A DNA stretch of 64,000 nucleotides from Thalassospira mesophila (GTDB lineage Bacteria; Pseudomonadota; Alphaproteobacteria; Rhodospirillales; Thalassospiraceae), in NCBI RefSeq assembly GCF_002115755.1, contig NZ_JFKA01000001.1, forward strand, positions 248,001 through 312,000. Direction: 5' to 3'. Shown piece after piece: positions 1-8,808 of the stretch. The notes under the pieces are model-generated. The model saw nothing but the letters and a program-made list of their open reading frames with translations, did no database searches and was not told where the DNA came from. The position numbers and the translations under genes were made by a program. The stretch's first letter is position 1, and each line of letters begins with the position of its first letter.

Positions 1-273
1 ATCAACCATCGACAGAATACGTTCAACTTCGCCACCGAAATCGGCGTGGCCAGGGGTGTCGACGATGTTAATGCGGGTTTCACCCCACTGGATGGCGGTC
101 GGCTTTGCCATAATGGTAATGCCGCGTTCACGTTCCAGGTCGTTGCTGTCCATCGCGCGTTCATCAACGCGCTGGTTGTCACGATAGACGCCGGACTGGC
201 GGAACATGGAGTCAACCAGGGTTGTTTTACCGTGGTCAACGTGGGCGATAATGGCGATATTGCGCAGCTTCAT
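1..273 (-). CDS. typA: TypA/BipA ribosome-associated GTPase, N-terminal part (cut by window edge)
   Basis: Only the first 91 codons are present; the rest lies beyond the left edge. The product begins [18 protein letters not shown], the G1 P-loop of translational GTPases. The switch I region follows ([13 protein letters not shown]), then the G3 motif [15 protein letters not shown]. That combination and spacing are typical of TypA/BipA rather than EF-G or LepA. The family binds the ribosome and assists 50S assembly and growth under stress or cold. The ATG at 273 fits the family's N terminus. Function beyond the GTPase core cannot be judged here. Confidence 0.93.
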   Translation of the reverse strand, partial: MKLRNIAIIAHVDHGKTTLVDSMFRQSGVYRDNQRVDERAMDSNDLERERGITIMAKPTAIQWGETRINIVDTPGHADFGGEVERILSMVD

Positions 274-581
274 GGGCGCGGACTCCGTATAACAATGCCG
301 CGCGCCGGTGGTACCTAGCGCATCGGTCAGAAACAAGATTGGGCGATATATATGGTGAAGGCGGGGTGCTGCTCGCTTACGTGCGGCGCATCACCTGCCC
401 TGCAAATGCCAGAGTGCTTGATTTGTTAAAAATACAACACGGACGCCGGGTACATGCGCTATTGGCCGCAGATTGTCAATGCTTTGCAACTGCGAAATGA
501 CGGGCATGTGCCGATTTGCGGCGTATTTCTGCGGGACGGCAGGTTTATTGCCGTCCCGTGAAATTTTGTATTTGCAGTTGC
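274..581. other. Intergenic region between typA and the adenosine kinase gene
   Basis: About 300 bases separate the typA start (minus strand) from the stop of the kinase gene (also minus strand). A 71-codon open frame on the minus strand (391-606) overlaps the kinase 3' end and resembles no family I know. The typA promoter should lie here. No convincing terminator or operator was seen. Confidence 0.5.
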
Positions 582-1577
582 TTAGGCCGGAATGGCCCCC
601 TGGCACAGGGTTTTAAGGTCTGCGTCCGGGCGGGCCCCCATATGCGAAATTACCTCGGCGGCGCAGATTGATCCCAGCCGCCCGCAGGTGGCAAGATCGA
701 ACCCTTGCGTGTAACCATAAAGGAAGCCCGAGGCAAAAAGGTCACCCGCACCGGTGGTATCAACCACCTTGGCAACCGGTTCGGCCGCAACCTCGATAAC
801 GCTATCGCCCGAAACAATAACCGATCCCTTTTCACTGCGGGTCAGGGCGGCTACCTTGCAATGGCGGCGTACTTCGATCAGGGCTTCGTCGAATGTATCG
901 ACTTCATAAAGCGATTTGATCTCGTCTTCATTGGCGAAAAGAATATCGACATGATTATGGACCAGATCGCGAAAAGAGTCACGGTGGCGGTCTACACAAA
1001 ATGAATCCGATAACGTGATCGACACCTGACGGCCCGCTTCATGTGCGATTTTCGCCGCCAGAACGAAAGCTTCCTTGGCCTCGTCGCGGTCCCACAAATA
1101 GCCTTCCATATAAGTGACCTTGGCTGACTTGATCAGGTCGGCATCAATGTCGTTTGGGCCCAGTTCGGTGCAGGCACCCAAAAAGGTATTCATGGTGCGG
1201 TGACCATCGGGGGTCACAAAAATCAGGCAGCGCGCTGTTGAAGAGCCGTCGCTGGCAGCCTTGGTATCAAAATTGACGCCCATGGCGCGAATGTCATGGC
1301 GAAACACCGAGCCCAGCTGATCGTCACGGACCTTGCCAATATAGGACCCTTTGCCGCCCAGCGCCGCAATCCCGGCCAGCGTGTTGCCAGCAGAGCCGCC
1401 AGACATTTCAACGCCCGGTCCCATTTCGCCGTAAAGCGCATCGGCGGTTTTGGTGTCGATCAGGGTCATGGCATTTTTGACCAGCTTTAAACGGGTCAAA
1501 TCATCTTCGGTGCAATGGGTCAAAACATCGACGATGGCGTTGCCAATTCCGACAACATCAACTGTGGGTGCGCTCAT
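582..1577 (-). CDS. Adenosine kinase, PfkB carbohydrate kinase family
   Basis: A 331-residue ribokinase/PfkB fold protein, predicted to phosphorylate adenosine with ATP to AMP in purine salvage. The first substrate-binding region is GGSAGNTLAGIAALGG (about residues 60-75). The PfkB signature 2 is DTTGAGDLFASGF near residue 275, where the Asp of GAGD is the catalytic base. The N terminus VDVVGIGNAIVDVL matches alphaproteobacterial adenosine kinases. Length is normal. The ATG at 1577 has AGGA about nine bases upstream. Other PfkB substrates such as inosine or a sugar cannot be excluded, but the full-length pattern fits adenosine best. Confidence 0.85.
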   Translation of the reverse strand: MSAPTVDVVGIGNAIVDVLTHCTEDDLTRLKLVKNAMTLIDTKTADALYGEMGPGVEMSGGSAGNTLAGIAALGGKGSYIGKVRDDQLGSVFRHDIRAMGVNFDTKAASDGSSTARCLIFVTPDGHRTMNTFLGACTELGPNDIDADLIKSAKVTYMEGYLWDRDEAKEAFVLAAKIAHEAGRQVSITLSDSFCVDRHRDSFRDLVHNHVDILFANEDEIKSLYEVDTFDEALIEVRRHCKVAALTRSEKGSVIVSGDSVIEVAAEPVAKVVDTTGAGDLFASGFLYGYTQGFDLATCGRLGSICAAEVISHMGARPDADLKTLCQGAIPA

Positions 1578-2199
1578 TTAGGGTTCCTGCTGGTTGGGTA
1601 AAGGGGCCGCGATCATCGCCGGGCAATTTGCGCGGCAGTATAATGGTTCGGCTTTGCGGTGCAAGTTTTGCGACCGTTGCTTACCCGGTTGTTTGGTTGC
1701 GGGTATAAAAAATAAAACTTCATATGTTGTTTTATGGCGGCAAAAACAGTTCGGGTGTGGATCGTTTTGCCATTTGCGCCGGTCCCTTGCCCGGAACAAA
1801 TTTGCGTTTATGGCGTTTAAAAATCCGCCCTGGTGCCAAACCTCATCCGCTGGCACGGGCAATTGCAGCAGGGTTTTCCGCGGCGTGGTGGCAGAATCTC
1901 AATGTTTCTGCGGCTTTTTCGCCTGACCCATTTTCGCTTATGATCCGGGCAAAGTTTGCCAAAAACATATCGATTAAGAAGATTAAAGACTTTCTGATTA
2001 CGGATATTTCCCTGTTTCAGGGCGAATCATGCCTGTGTCGTTCACATGCAAACTGTTTTGTACCCATTTAGGGTTAGTTGTATAGCGATAATTTTTCACG
2101 ATATATGATCAGTTATTTAATCTTATAAATACATATATCCTTTTCGGTGGCTGCTTTATGGCGCGTGATTGCAGTGCTGATAATTACATTGTATACCAA
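1578..2199. other. Long intergenic region upstream of the MarR gene
   Basis: This stretch of over 600 bases has no supportable gene. Several open frames (such as 1594-1926 plus and 1578-1862 minus) overlap each other and lack family resemblance or a good ribosome site. The right half, from about 2080, is AT-rich and probably holds the marR promoter. A small RNA could hide here but nothing specific was recognised. Confidence 0.45.
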
Positions 2200-2217
2200 T
2201 AGATGAGATATCATCTA
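2200..2217. promoter_or_regulatory. Palindromic operator, likely MarR autoregulation site
   Basis: TAGATGA-GATA-TCATCTA is a perfect inverted repeat with 7-base arms and a 4-base centre. It ends four bases before the AAGG ribosome site of the MarR gene. MarR dimers usually bind 16-20 bp palindromes of this kind in their own promoters. That this protein binds here is inference from position and symmetry. Confidence 0.6.
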
Positions 2218-2231
2218 ATTAAGGTGCCGTT

Positions 2232-2681
2232 GTGATTAATAACCCGAATTATCCCAAATCAGGTTTTGGCCCACTGCTGGCGCAAGCCGCCCGGCAATGG
2301 CGCCGGGCGGTGGATTTGGGTTTGCAGCCCTTTGGCCTGACCGAAGCAACATGGTTGCCGCTGGTGCATCTGGCGCGCGCGCCAGAGCCGTTACGGCAAA
2401 AACAACTGGCCGAAGGGTTGATGCTTGATGGATCGGCCGTTGTGCGGCTGCTCGATTGTTTGCAAAAAAACGGCCTGATTGACCGGCGCGAAGAAGCCGA
2501 AGATCGCCGTGCCAAAACAATTGTGATTACCGATGCCGGCCGCGTCATGGTCGAGAAGGTTGAAACCGCCGCTGCCAATGTTCGAGGTCATGCCTTAAGC
2601 GGACTTAGCGACGAAGACATCACCACAACCCTGCGGGTGCTGTCCCATGTGGCCCGCCAGACCAAAACCGGTGCCGCGTGA
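2232..2681 (+). CDS. MarR-family transcriptional regulator
   Basis: A 149-residue winged-helix repressor. The recognition region reads RQKQLAEGLMLDGSAVVRLLD, followed by the wing sequence GLIDRREEAEDRRAKTIVITDAG, a standard MarR signature (DxRxK). The GTG start has AAGG about eight bases upstream. The next gene starts one base after its stop, so the two are surely co-transcribed, and the regulator probably controls that MFS exporter. A palindromic operator lies just upstream. MarR proteins often respond to phenolic or lipophilic ligands; the ligand here is unknown. Confidence 0.88.
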   Translation: MINNPNYPKSGFGPLLAQAARQWRRAVDLGLQPFGLTEATWLPLVHLARAPEPLRQKQLAEGLMLDGSAVVRLLDCLQKNGLIDRREEAEDRRAKTIVITDAGRVMVEKVETAAANVRGHALSGLSDEDITTTLRVLSHVARQTKTGAA

Positions 2682-2682
2682 T

Positions 2683-4080
2683 ATGAACAAGATCCCGCCA
2701 TCGCTCACCGGCATTGCGCCCGATGTTGCCCGTACCTGCGATAAACATTCTGAAAGCGAAACAAGTTGCGAGGCCCACAGCTTCGCCAGCCAGCCGTCGG
2801 GCCTGGGATCAGACGCGCAAACTGCCGCCTCCAATATTGATGGCCGTGCAGACGAGGATAGCGGTGCTGAAATGTCTGCCGATACACCGGGCATAGTGTC
2901 GCGTGCCGCCCCGCTTTGGCTGCTGGCGCTGGTGACGTTTAGCGGCACCCTGGCGATGCACATATTTGTTCCGGCTTTGCCGCTGGCGGCGGCAGACCTG
3001 GGTGCCGCGCCTGGTGCCATGCAAATGACCATCAGTATTTATATTCTGGGATTGGCGGTTGGGCAGTTAATTTATGGGCCGGTATCGGACCGTTTTGGCC
3101 GCAAGCCAACTTTGCTGGTCGGCCTTGCCTTATATAGTGTGGCCGGGTTTGGCGCGGTTTTTGCCCCCGAAGTTCACTGGCTGATTGCGGCGCGCCTGTT
3201 TCAGGCCCTTGGCGGCTGTGCCGGTTTGGTGCTGGGCCGGGCAATTGTGCGCGATACCTGTGCGCCCAGGGAAGCCACCCGTCGCTTGGCCCTGATGAAT
3301 TTGATGGTCACACTGGGACCGGGTTTTGCCCCATTGCTGGGCGGCGTCATGGCCGGGGATTTGGGCTGGCGCTCGGTACTGGTGTTTTTATGTGTGCTGG
3401 GTGTGGTTAATGTCGGGCTGACATGGCGGCTTTTGCCCGAAACCGGTGGCAACGCCATGGCCAGCGAAGGCTTGGCTGTGGTGCGAAACTATTTCAGCCT
3501 GCTGCGATCGCCTGCTTTTCTGGGCTATGCCGTGGGTGGTGGCTGTGCGACCACGGCGATGTATGCCTTTATCGGTGCGGCCCCGTTTATTTTTGTCCAT
3601 CAGTTGCACCGTTCAACCGACGAAATCGGTCCCTATCTGGCGGTTTTGATTTTAGGGGTCTGGTTTGGCAGTTTGCTGGCCGGGCGCTTGATTCGCCATG
3701 TGCCCCTGCGCCGGTTACTGGTGGTTGCCAATCTGGTTAGTGTTGCGGCGGCCTTTTCGCTGCTGGCGGTGGTTTTAACCGGAAACCTCAGCGTTTTTAA
3801 CGCCGTCGGACTGATGTTTTTATTCACATTGGGGGCCGGTACAGCATCGCCCGCCGCTTTGACCGAAGCCATCAGCGTTAACCCCCAGGTGATTGGCTCG
3901 GCATCGGGGCTTTATGGCAGTACGCAAATGGCGGTCGGGGCGGTTTGTACCGCCCTTGCCGGGATTGGCGACAACCCGGCACTGGCAGCTGCGGTTGTTT
4001 TGTCGGTAGCGGGGATTGTATCGCAACTGTCATTCTGGATTGCCTTGCGCCACGCGGCACCCTCGCAACCCGATGAATGA
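2683..4080 (+). CDS. MFS drug exporter, Bcr/CflA family
   Basis: A 465-residue inner-membrane transporter with about twelve hydrophobic segments, preceded by an unusual hydrophilic N-terminal tail of some 75 residues. The loop 2-3 signature GPVSDRFGRKPTLLVG is intact, as is a TM5-type segment GPGFAPLLGGVMAGDLGWRS, which fits drug:H+ antiporters of the DHA1/Bcr-CflA group. The ATG at 2683 follows the marR stop by one base; a longer frame reaches 2647 but would overlap marR by 35 bases. Likely role: efflux of a toxic compound sensed by the MarR protein. The substrate cannot be told from sequence. Confidence 0.87.
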   Translation: MNKIPPSLTGIAPDVARTCDKHSESETSCEAHSFASQPSGLGSDAQTAASNIDGRADEDSGAEMSADTPGIVSRAAPLWLLALVTFSGTLAMHIFVPALPLAAADLGAAPGAMQMTISIYILGLAVGQLIYGPVSDRFGRKPTLLVGLALYSVAGFGAVFAPEVHWLIAARLFQALGGCAGLVLGRAIVRDTCAPREATRRLALMNLMVTLGPGFAPLLGGVMAGDLGWRSVLVFLCVLGVVNVGLTWRLLPETGGNAMASEGLAVVRNYFSLLRSPAFLGYAVGGGCATTAMYAFIGAAPFIFVHQLHRSTDEIGPYLAVLILGVWFGSLLAGRLIRHVPLRRLLVVANLVSVAAAFSLLAVVLTGNLSVFNAVGLMFLFTLGAGTASPAALTEAISVNPQVIGSASGLYGSTQMAVGAVCTALAGIGDNPALAAAVVLSVAGIVSQLSFWIALRHAAPSQPDE

Positions 4081-4235
4081 AGGCCAGGGTAGCAAGGGCG
4101 ATGATGTTGCGAACCGGAAAAATTATCATTTGATCTGCGATCACGCCACGCCATGCAATGCCTTTGCCTGCGGATGTGACGGTCTGCTGCATTGTTTGTT
4201 GGTCATCAGGCACTCATCACTGCTATAAAATCGCT

Positions 4236-5279
4236 TTAGGCCGGGGTGGGGTCATCTGGCATGTGCGGAGCTTCATTGCCAGTCGCCGGGGCTGGCGTTT
4301 CACCAGCCGGGGGTGATTTTTGCGGGTGTAATCGCACAACAGTTTCGTCGCTGCGAGGGGGCTGTTTTGGGGGCTTTGTATCTTTTGAATTTTCGTCGGG
4401 TGTGATCCCCGCAATCCGGTCGCGCAATTCGGCGGCAAGGCTGCGGATGCGTTGTTGGTGGCGCGGATCGTGGTTTAGCGCCAAAAATTGTTCAAACGCA
4501 GCCAATGCCTGTTGATCATTGTTTAAGCGGGCATGAAGGGTGCCGGTCTGGTGCCACAGGCCGGGTTCATCGGGGGCGATGATCAGGCAGCGTTCAAGAA
4601 TGGTGGTGGCATAGGCCAGGTCGCCACTGCGCAGGGCCCGAACCTTGATGTTATTTTGCAGGCGCAACAAAATCGTTCTTTCGGTGGCTTCGCGGTAATG
4701 CTCGGGCTGTAATTCGGCATCAAGGCCCTGAAAGGCTTTAAGCAATTCGCGCAGTTCAGCTGCACCCAGCACAATGCCGTTATGGAACGGGTCAATTAAC
4801 ACGCGTTCGCCGTGCGCTTCGAGGCGCAACAAAAAATGGCCGGGAAAATCAATGCCGGTCATATCAAGGCCGCACCGGGCGCAAGCGTGCAAATACAGCA
4901 ACGCCAGGGCGACGGGCAGGCCGCGTTTGCGGTCGATCACGCACATCAAATTGGCATTGTCGGTATCGTCGTAGTTTTCCTCATCGCCCTGATAGCCATG
5001 ATACCCGGGAATGACATGTTGCAGGGCAATGGCGAGATCCATCACACGCGGCAAACTGCCGCCGGCCCCGGCGGCATCGACAATGGTGCGTTCAAGGTCG
5101 GCACAAATGTCATCTAGCCGGGCCAGATAGGGCGATATATCGCGCTCGGGTTTGTCCAGACTGGCAAGATACAGTGCGGCCTCGGCGGCACTGGCATCAG
5201 GATAATTTCCTGCGGCGTAGGATTTCAGCCAGTCTAATGCCGGTTTCTGACGGTCTGTTTCGGGGATGACGCCTGCGAT
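4236..5279 (-). CDS. SirB1-family protein (transglutaminase-like domain plus TPR), non-canonical start
   Basis: The core is a Transglut_core2 domain (GYQGDEENYDDTDNANLMCVIDRKRGLPVALALLY in pieces, then GIDFPGHFLLRLE), followed by TPR-like helices and a Pro-rich tail. Family members carry an N-terminal helical region before the core. Here that region is present in frame (LDWLKSYAAGNYPDASAAEA, ISPYLARLDDICADLERTI) between 5055 and 5279, yet the frame has no ATG, GTG or TTG upstream of the TTG at 5054. The best candidate is ATC at 5279, eight bases after AGAGG, or ATA at 5285, which overlaps the stop of the upstream gene. The biochemical function of the family is poorly defined. It is probably co-transcribed with the BON lipoprotein gene before it. 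Confidence 0.78.
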   Translation of the reverse strand: MAGVIPETDRQKPALDWLKSYAAGNYPDASAAEAALYLASLDKPERDISPYLARLDDICADLERTIVDAAGAGGSLPRVMDLAIALQHVIPGYHGYQGDEENYDDTDNANLMCVIDRKRGLPVALALLYLHACARCGLDMTGIDFPGHFLLRLEAHGERVLIDPFHNGIVLGAAELRELLKAFQGLDAELQPEHYREATERTILLRLQNNIKVRALRSGDLAYATTILERCLIIAPDEPGLWHQTGTLHARLNNDQQALAAFEQFLALNHDPRHQQRIRSLAAELRDRIAGITPDENSKDTKPPKQPPRSDETVVRLHPQKSPPAGETPAPATGNEAPHMPDDPTPA

Positions 5280-5281
5280 TT

Positions 5282-5944
5282 TTATGTCCTCTTGCGTGTG
5301 GGGTCGTCCTTCAGCCGAACGAAACTGACAACCTTTTTAACATAACTCGTTGCGCGCACATGCGAAATAACCCGATCAAGCTCGTCCTTGTTCTGGGCAA
5401 TCCCCATCAGATAAACAGTGCCGTCAACGGTTTCTATATTGTAGTTAATCGCATAAACGCGGCTGTCAAACATCAGTGCTGTTTTTATGCGCGTGCTGAT
5501 CAAAAGGTCGTTGGCGCTATCGATCAGGCCAAGTTCGCCGCCGACGTGCAATTCGTTGATGACGCGCTTCACGCCATCGGTTTGCCAGGCGGTTTTTACG
5601 GCGGTCATTTCAATGTCGGCAGTTGCAACGTGGCCGGCCAGCAGCACTTCGCCTTCAACCACTTCAATTTCGATATCGACAAACATCTGCCTGTCGATTT
5701 CCAGATATTTACGCCACAAATTGGCGTTGATGGCATTGTCGCTGACCGAGTTTTTAAAACCGCGTTCTTGCATCGCGGCCACCCCGGCGGTGGCACCGGC
5801 TCCCACCACCAACGATGTGCAGCCGCTATTTGCCAGCAGCAATATGCCCAGCAAAAGCCCGGAGCTCCATCGCGTCAAAAATTTGTGCCTGTTATCTCTT
5901 TGTCCCGGATCATGATGATTGCCCGGTTTGGAAATAGACGTCAT
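5282..5944 (-). CDS. BON-domain lipoprotein (DolP/OsmY-like)
   Basis: About 220 residues. The signal peptide has a hydrophobic core LLLGILLLANSG and a lipobox ending in Cys (ANSGC), so the mature protein is a lipoprotein, probably in the outer membrane facing the periplasm. Two BON repeats follow: the first around IEIEVVEGEVLLAGHVATAD with a downstream VKRVINELHV, the second around YNIETVDGTVYLMGIAQNKDEL with VKKVVSFVRL. This layout matches YraP/DolP, which binds anionic phospholipids and supports envelope integrity. The ATG at 5944 has AGG nine bases upstream and is preferred to the ATG at 5965. Its stop is at the start of the SirB1-type gene. Confidence 0.87.
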   Translation of the reverse strand: MTSISKPGNHHDPGQRDNRHKFLTRWSSGLLLGILLLANSGCTSLVVGAGATAGVAAMQERGFKNSVSDNAINANLWRKYLEIDRQMFVDIEIEVVEGEVLLAGHVATADIEMTAVKTAWQTDGVKRVINELHVGGELGLIDSANDLLISTRIKTALMFDSRVYAINYNIETVDGTVYLMGIAQNKDELDRVISHVRATSYVKKVVSFVRLKDDPTRKRT

Positions 5945-6333
5945 TGAACTACCTGTCCGCCCCATTACAGCAGGTACTATGCGCCACGGATGTTAAGGAG
6001 TTTTAAAAAAAGCAGGTTTGCACAGGGCGTCATGGCTGTTTGCGCGATTATTGTGGAAAAGTGCTGAACTGTACCGGCAAAATTCCCGGGGGATGCCCTG
6101 TCGGGACCCGTGTACGAACCAATGCGCAAACAAGATGAAATAATCCGCTTCGATCCTTGCCTGATCCTCCAGACCCCATTGCCAGTATGCCTGACGAGGT
6201 TATGTTTAACGGTGTCTTTCGTTGCATTGTACGGGGCTTGCCGATTGTGACATCTGGTTGTTGCCATCTGTTGCGGGCAGGTTTTGAAAAACCGGTACAA
6301 TCCTTCTTCCCCGCTTAAGAAAGGACCGAACCG
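5945..6333. other. Divergent intergenic region between the BON lipoprotein gene and an aldo/keto reductase gene
   Basis: About 390 bases hold the promoters of two divergent genes. I see no clear gene, terminator or inverted repeat. A long open frame on the minus strand that crosses this region is the shadow of the reductase gene. The reductase ribosome site AAAGGA is near 6320. Confidence 0.5.
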
Positions 6334-7356
6334 TTGAAATATAACAAACTTGGTCAAACAGGGCTTTATGTGTCGGAACTGTGCCTGGGCACCATGACCT
6401 TTGGCGGTCAGGGCGAGATGTGGCAGAAAATCGGCCAGGTTCAGCAAAACGACGCCGACCAACTGGTGAAAACCGCCCTTGATGCCGGGATCAATTTTAT
6501 TGATACCGCCAATGTCTATGCCGAAGGGAAATCGGAAGAAATTACCGGCCAGGCCTTGAAAAACCTCGGGGTGGCGCGCGAAGACGTGGTGGTCGCCACC
6601 AAGGTTTTTGGTCGTATGGGCAGTAATGTCAATTCCACCGGGGCCTCGCGCCATCACATCATGGATCAGGCCAGGGCCAGCCTCAAACGATTGCAGCTTG
6701 ATCATATCGACCTGTATCAGATCCACGGGTTTGACAGCGCCACCCCGATTGAAGAAACGCTCGATGCCCTTGATACTTTGGTAAAACATGGGCATGTCCG
6801 CTATATCGGCGTGTCTAACTGGGCGGCATGGCAGATTGTAAAGGCGTTGGGCATTTCCGAACGCCATCATCTGGCGCGGTTTGCCTCCTTGCAGGCCTAT
6901 TACACGTTGGCCGGGCGTGATCTGGAACGCGAAATTGTGCCGATGTTAAAATCGGAAAATGTCGGGCTGATGGTCTGGAGCCCGCTGGCGGGCGGCTTGC
7001 TCAGCGGTAAATATGACCGCGATCATGAAACCGATGGCGAGGGCCGCCGCGCCAGTTTTGATTTCCCGCCGGTGAACCGCGACCGTGCCTACGATTGCAT
7101 TGATGCGATGCGGGTGGTGGCCCAAGCCCATGATTGCAGTGTGGCGCAAATTGCCCTGGCGTGGTTGCTGCATCAACAGGCCGTCACCAGCGTGATTGTC
7201 GGGGCCAAACGCACCGAACAGCTGGAAGATAACATCAAGGCAACCGGCATTAAACTGACTGGTGCGGACCTTGAAACCTTGAACGCGGTCAGCGCCTTGC
7301 CTGCTGAATATCCGGGCTGGATGCTGGAACGTCAGGGTGGGTATCGCAACGGCTGA
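6334..7356 (+). CDS. Aldo/keto reductase
   Basis: A 340-residue (beta/alpha)8 NAD(P)H-dependent oxidoreductase. The catalytic tetrad is visible: Asp and Tyr in INFIDTANVYAEGKSEE, Lys in VVVATKVFG, and His in DLYQIHGFD. The cofactor end is SVIVGAKRTEQLEDNI. It resembles the YajO/AKR11-like group of general carbonyl reductases. The start is a TTG at 6334 with AAAGGA about nine bases upstream, since no ATG lies near. The gene stands alone and is followed by a strong terminator, so its substrate is not suggested by context. Confidence 0.86.
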   Translation: MKYNKLGQTGLYVSELCLGTMTFGGQGEMWQKIGQVQQNDADQLVKTALDAGINFIDTANVYAEGKSEEITGQALKNLGVAREDVVVATKVFGRMGSNVNSTGASRHHIMDQARASLKRLQLDHIDLYQIHGFDSATPIEETLDALDTLVKHGHVRYIGVSNWAAWQIVKALGISERHHLARFASLQAYYTLAGRDLEREIVPMLKSENVGLMVWSPLAGGLLSGKYDRDHETDGEGRRASFDFPPVNRDRAYDCIDAMRVVAQAHDCSVAQIALAWLLHQQAVTSVIVGAKRTEQLEDNIKATGIKLTGADLETLNAVSALPAEYPGWMLERQGGYRNG

Positions 7357-7388
7357 TCCGGGTTATTGCAGATAAAAAGATCCTGTTT

Positions 7389-7424
7389 AAAACCGGCGGG
7401 CAGCAATGCCTGCCGGTTTTGTTG
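7389..7424 (+). terminator. Rho-independent terminator of the aldo/keto reductase gene
   Basis: A 14-base stem AAAACCGGCGGGCA / TGCCTGCCGGTTTT (one G-T pair) with a GCAA loop, followed by GTTGT. It starts about 30 bases after the reductase stop. It could also serve the convergent AraC gene that ends at 7436. Confidence 0.8.
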
Positions 7425-7435
7425 TATAGCCGATA

Positions 7436-8338
7436 TTACCCGGCAACCAGCGGTGCGGTTGGTGCGGGCGGGGCGTTTTGCGGGCGGATCATTTCGGCCC
7501 AGCGGCCCGGCGTAATGCCAAAGGCCTGTTTGAAATGGCGGTTGAGGTGGCTTTGGTCGGCAAAGCCGGTTTCTGCCGCGATGGCGGCCAACGGTTCGCC
7601 CTGTGCAATCATTAATTTTGCCCGTTGTAACCGGCGCATCACCAAAAACCGGTGCGGGGTGGTGGCAAAGCAGGCCTTGAACTGGCGGATCAAGCTATAG
7701 CGATCCAGCCCGGTGACGTCTTCCAGCTGGGCCGAGGTGACCATCTCGGTGCTGTTGGATTCCAGAAACTGGCGCGCACGTTCCAGCCGGGGGATGGCAA
7801 GGTTTTTGCTGCGGCGAATCGGCTGTTTTGCGTGGCGCGACAGGCCTTCGGCGATACCGCATATCAGTTGATCAATCAGCAATGCGTCAAGGTCGCTGTC
7901 GAGATGGGCCAGCATTTCTAACAACGTTGCACACAAGACCGGGTCGGAAAAGACCGGCTGGCCGACAAAGGGCAAGCTGGCGGCATTTTCACCGAGCCCG
8001 CGCCGCAATAACGAAGGTTCAAGATACAACATGCGATAGCGCAAACCGGCATCGGTGGCGGCCCCGCCATCGTGGATTTCATCGGGATGCAGCACAATGA
8101 TATTGCCTGGTTGGCTAAATTGTTTGGCCCCCCGATACGAAAATGTTTGTACCCCGTGCAACGTTACCCCCAGCGCATAGGTATCGTGGCGATGTGGGGA
8201 AAACATATCGCCGTAAAACTGCGCCTCGATCCGTTCAATGCCGGGCAGGGAAGGGGCGGTTAAAAACCGTTCGCGGGTGGCAAGGTTGCACAAACGTTCA
8301 ATACCGTCGCTATCGGCGGCGGGTACAAGCGTGGTCAT
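7436..8338 (-). CDS. AraC-family transcriptional regulator with cupin sensor domain
   Basis: A 300-residue regulator. The N-terminal AraC-binding cupin has the metal/ligand-like pattern FSPHRHDTYALGVTLHG and later HPDEIHDG. The C-terminal double HTH includes TGLDRYSLIRQFKACFATTPHRFL and the second helix pair LAAIAAETGFADQSHLNRHFKQAFG. The ATG at 8338 has a strong AAAGGGGAG ribosome site. Its start is about 40 bases from the divergent DUF2000 gene, so it probably regulates that gene. AraC/DUF2000 pairs are common in proteobacteria. The effector is unknown. Confidence 0.88.
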   Translation of the reverse strand: MTTLVPAADSDGIERLCNLATRERFLTAPSLPGIERIEAQFYGDMFSPHRHDTYALGVTLHGVQTFSYRGAKQFSQPGNIIVLHPDEIHDGGAATDAGLRYRMLYLEPSLLRRGLGENAASLPFVGQPVFSDPVLCATLLEMLAHLDSDLDALLIDQLICGIAEGLSRHAKQPIRRSKNLAIPRLERARQFLESNSTEMVTSAQLEDVTGLDRYSLIRQFKACFATTPHRFLVMRRLQRAKLMIAQGEPLAAIAAETGFADQSHLNRHFKQAFGITPGRWAEMIRPQNAPPAPTAPLVAG

Positions 8339-8377
8339 ACATCTCCCCTTTCACCAGCTATGCGGATTATGACGTTC

Positions 8378-8785
8378 ATGTTTGATACCAAAGTTGCCAT
8401 CGTGTTGCGAAACGACCTTGAAAGCTGGCAGTCGCTAAATGTGACGGCCTTTTTGATGAGCGGGATTATCGCAAAATTTCCCGAAATCATCGGCGAAGAT
8501 TATGTGGATCGCAATGGCAATAAATACAATCCCATGTCGATCCAGCCCGCCATTGTTTTAGCCGCAGACCAAGCAACCCTTGGCAAAATCCATAATCGCA
8601 TCATTGATCGCGGCGTTCCGGCGTCGCTTTATATCGAAGAAATGTTTTCAACCGGCCATGATGCCGCCAACCGCGAGGTTTTTGCCCAGTTTGCCCCCGA
8701 TGATGCCAAGGTGGTTGGCATTGCCCTGCGGGCGGAAAAACGGGTGGCCGATAAAATTATCAAAGGGGCCAAAATGCACCCGTGA
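8378..8785 (+). CDS. DUF2000 family protein
   Basis: A small 135-residue protein that begins MFDTKVAIVLRNDLESWQ and contains LNVTAFLMSGI and GIALRAEKRVADKIIKGAK, which match the DUF2000 family. The family is structurally like peptidyl-tRNA hydrolase 2 folds, but its function is not established. ATG codons at 8360 and 8369 are also in frame; I chose 8378 because family members start at this point. No good ribosome site is visible for any of them. It is divergent from the AraC gene and probably under its control. Confidence 0.75.
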   Translation: MFDTKVAIVLRNDLESWQSLNVTAFLMSGIIAKFPEIIGEDYVDRNGNKYNPMSIQPAIVLAADQATLGKIHNRIIDRGVPASLYIEEMFSTGHDAANREVFAQFAPDDAKVVGIALRAEKRVADKIIKGAKMHP

Positions 8786-8808
8786 TCACGGGTCATGGGC
8801 GTTGATAT

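Noticed and set aside
1594..1926. Open frame of 110 codons in the intergenic region before marR
   Set aside because: No family, no ribosome site, and overlapping frames on both strands are equally open.
5977..6870. Open frame of 297 codons on the minus strand
   Set aside because: It lies opposite the aldo/keto reductase gene and has no family likeness; it is an antisense shadow in GC-rich DNA.
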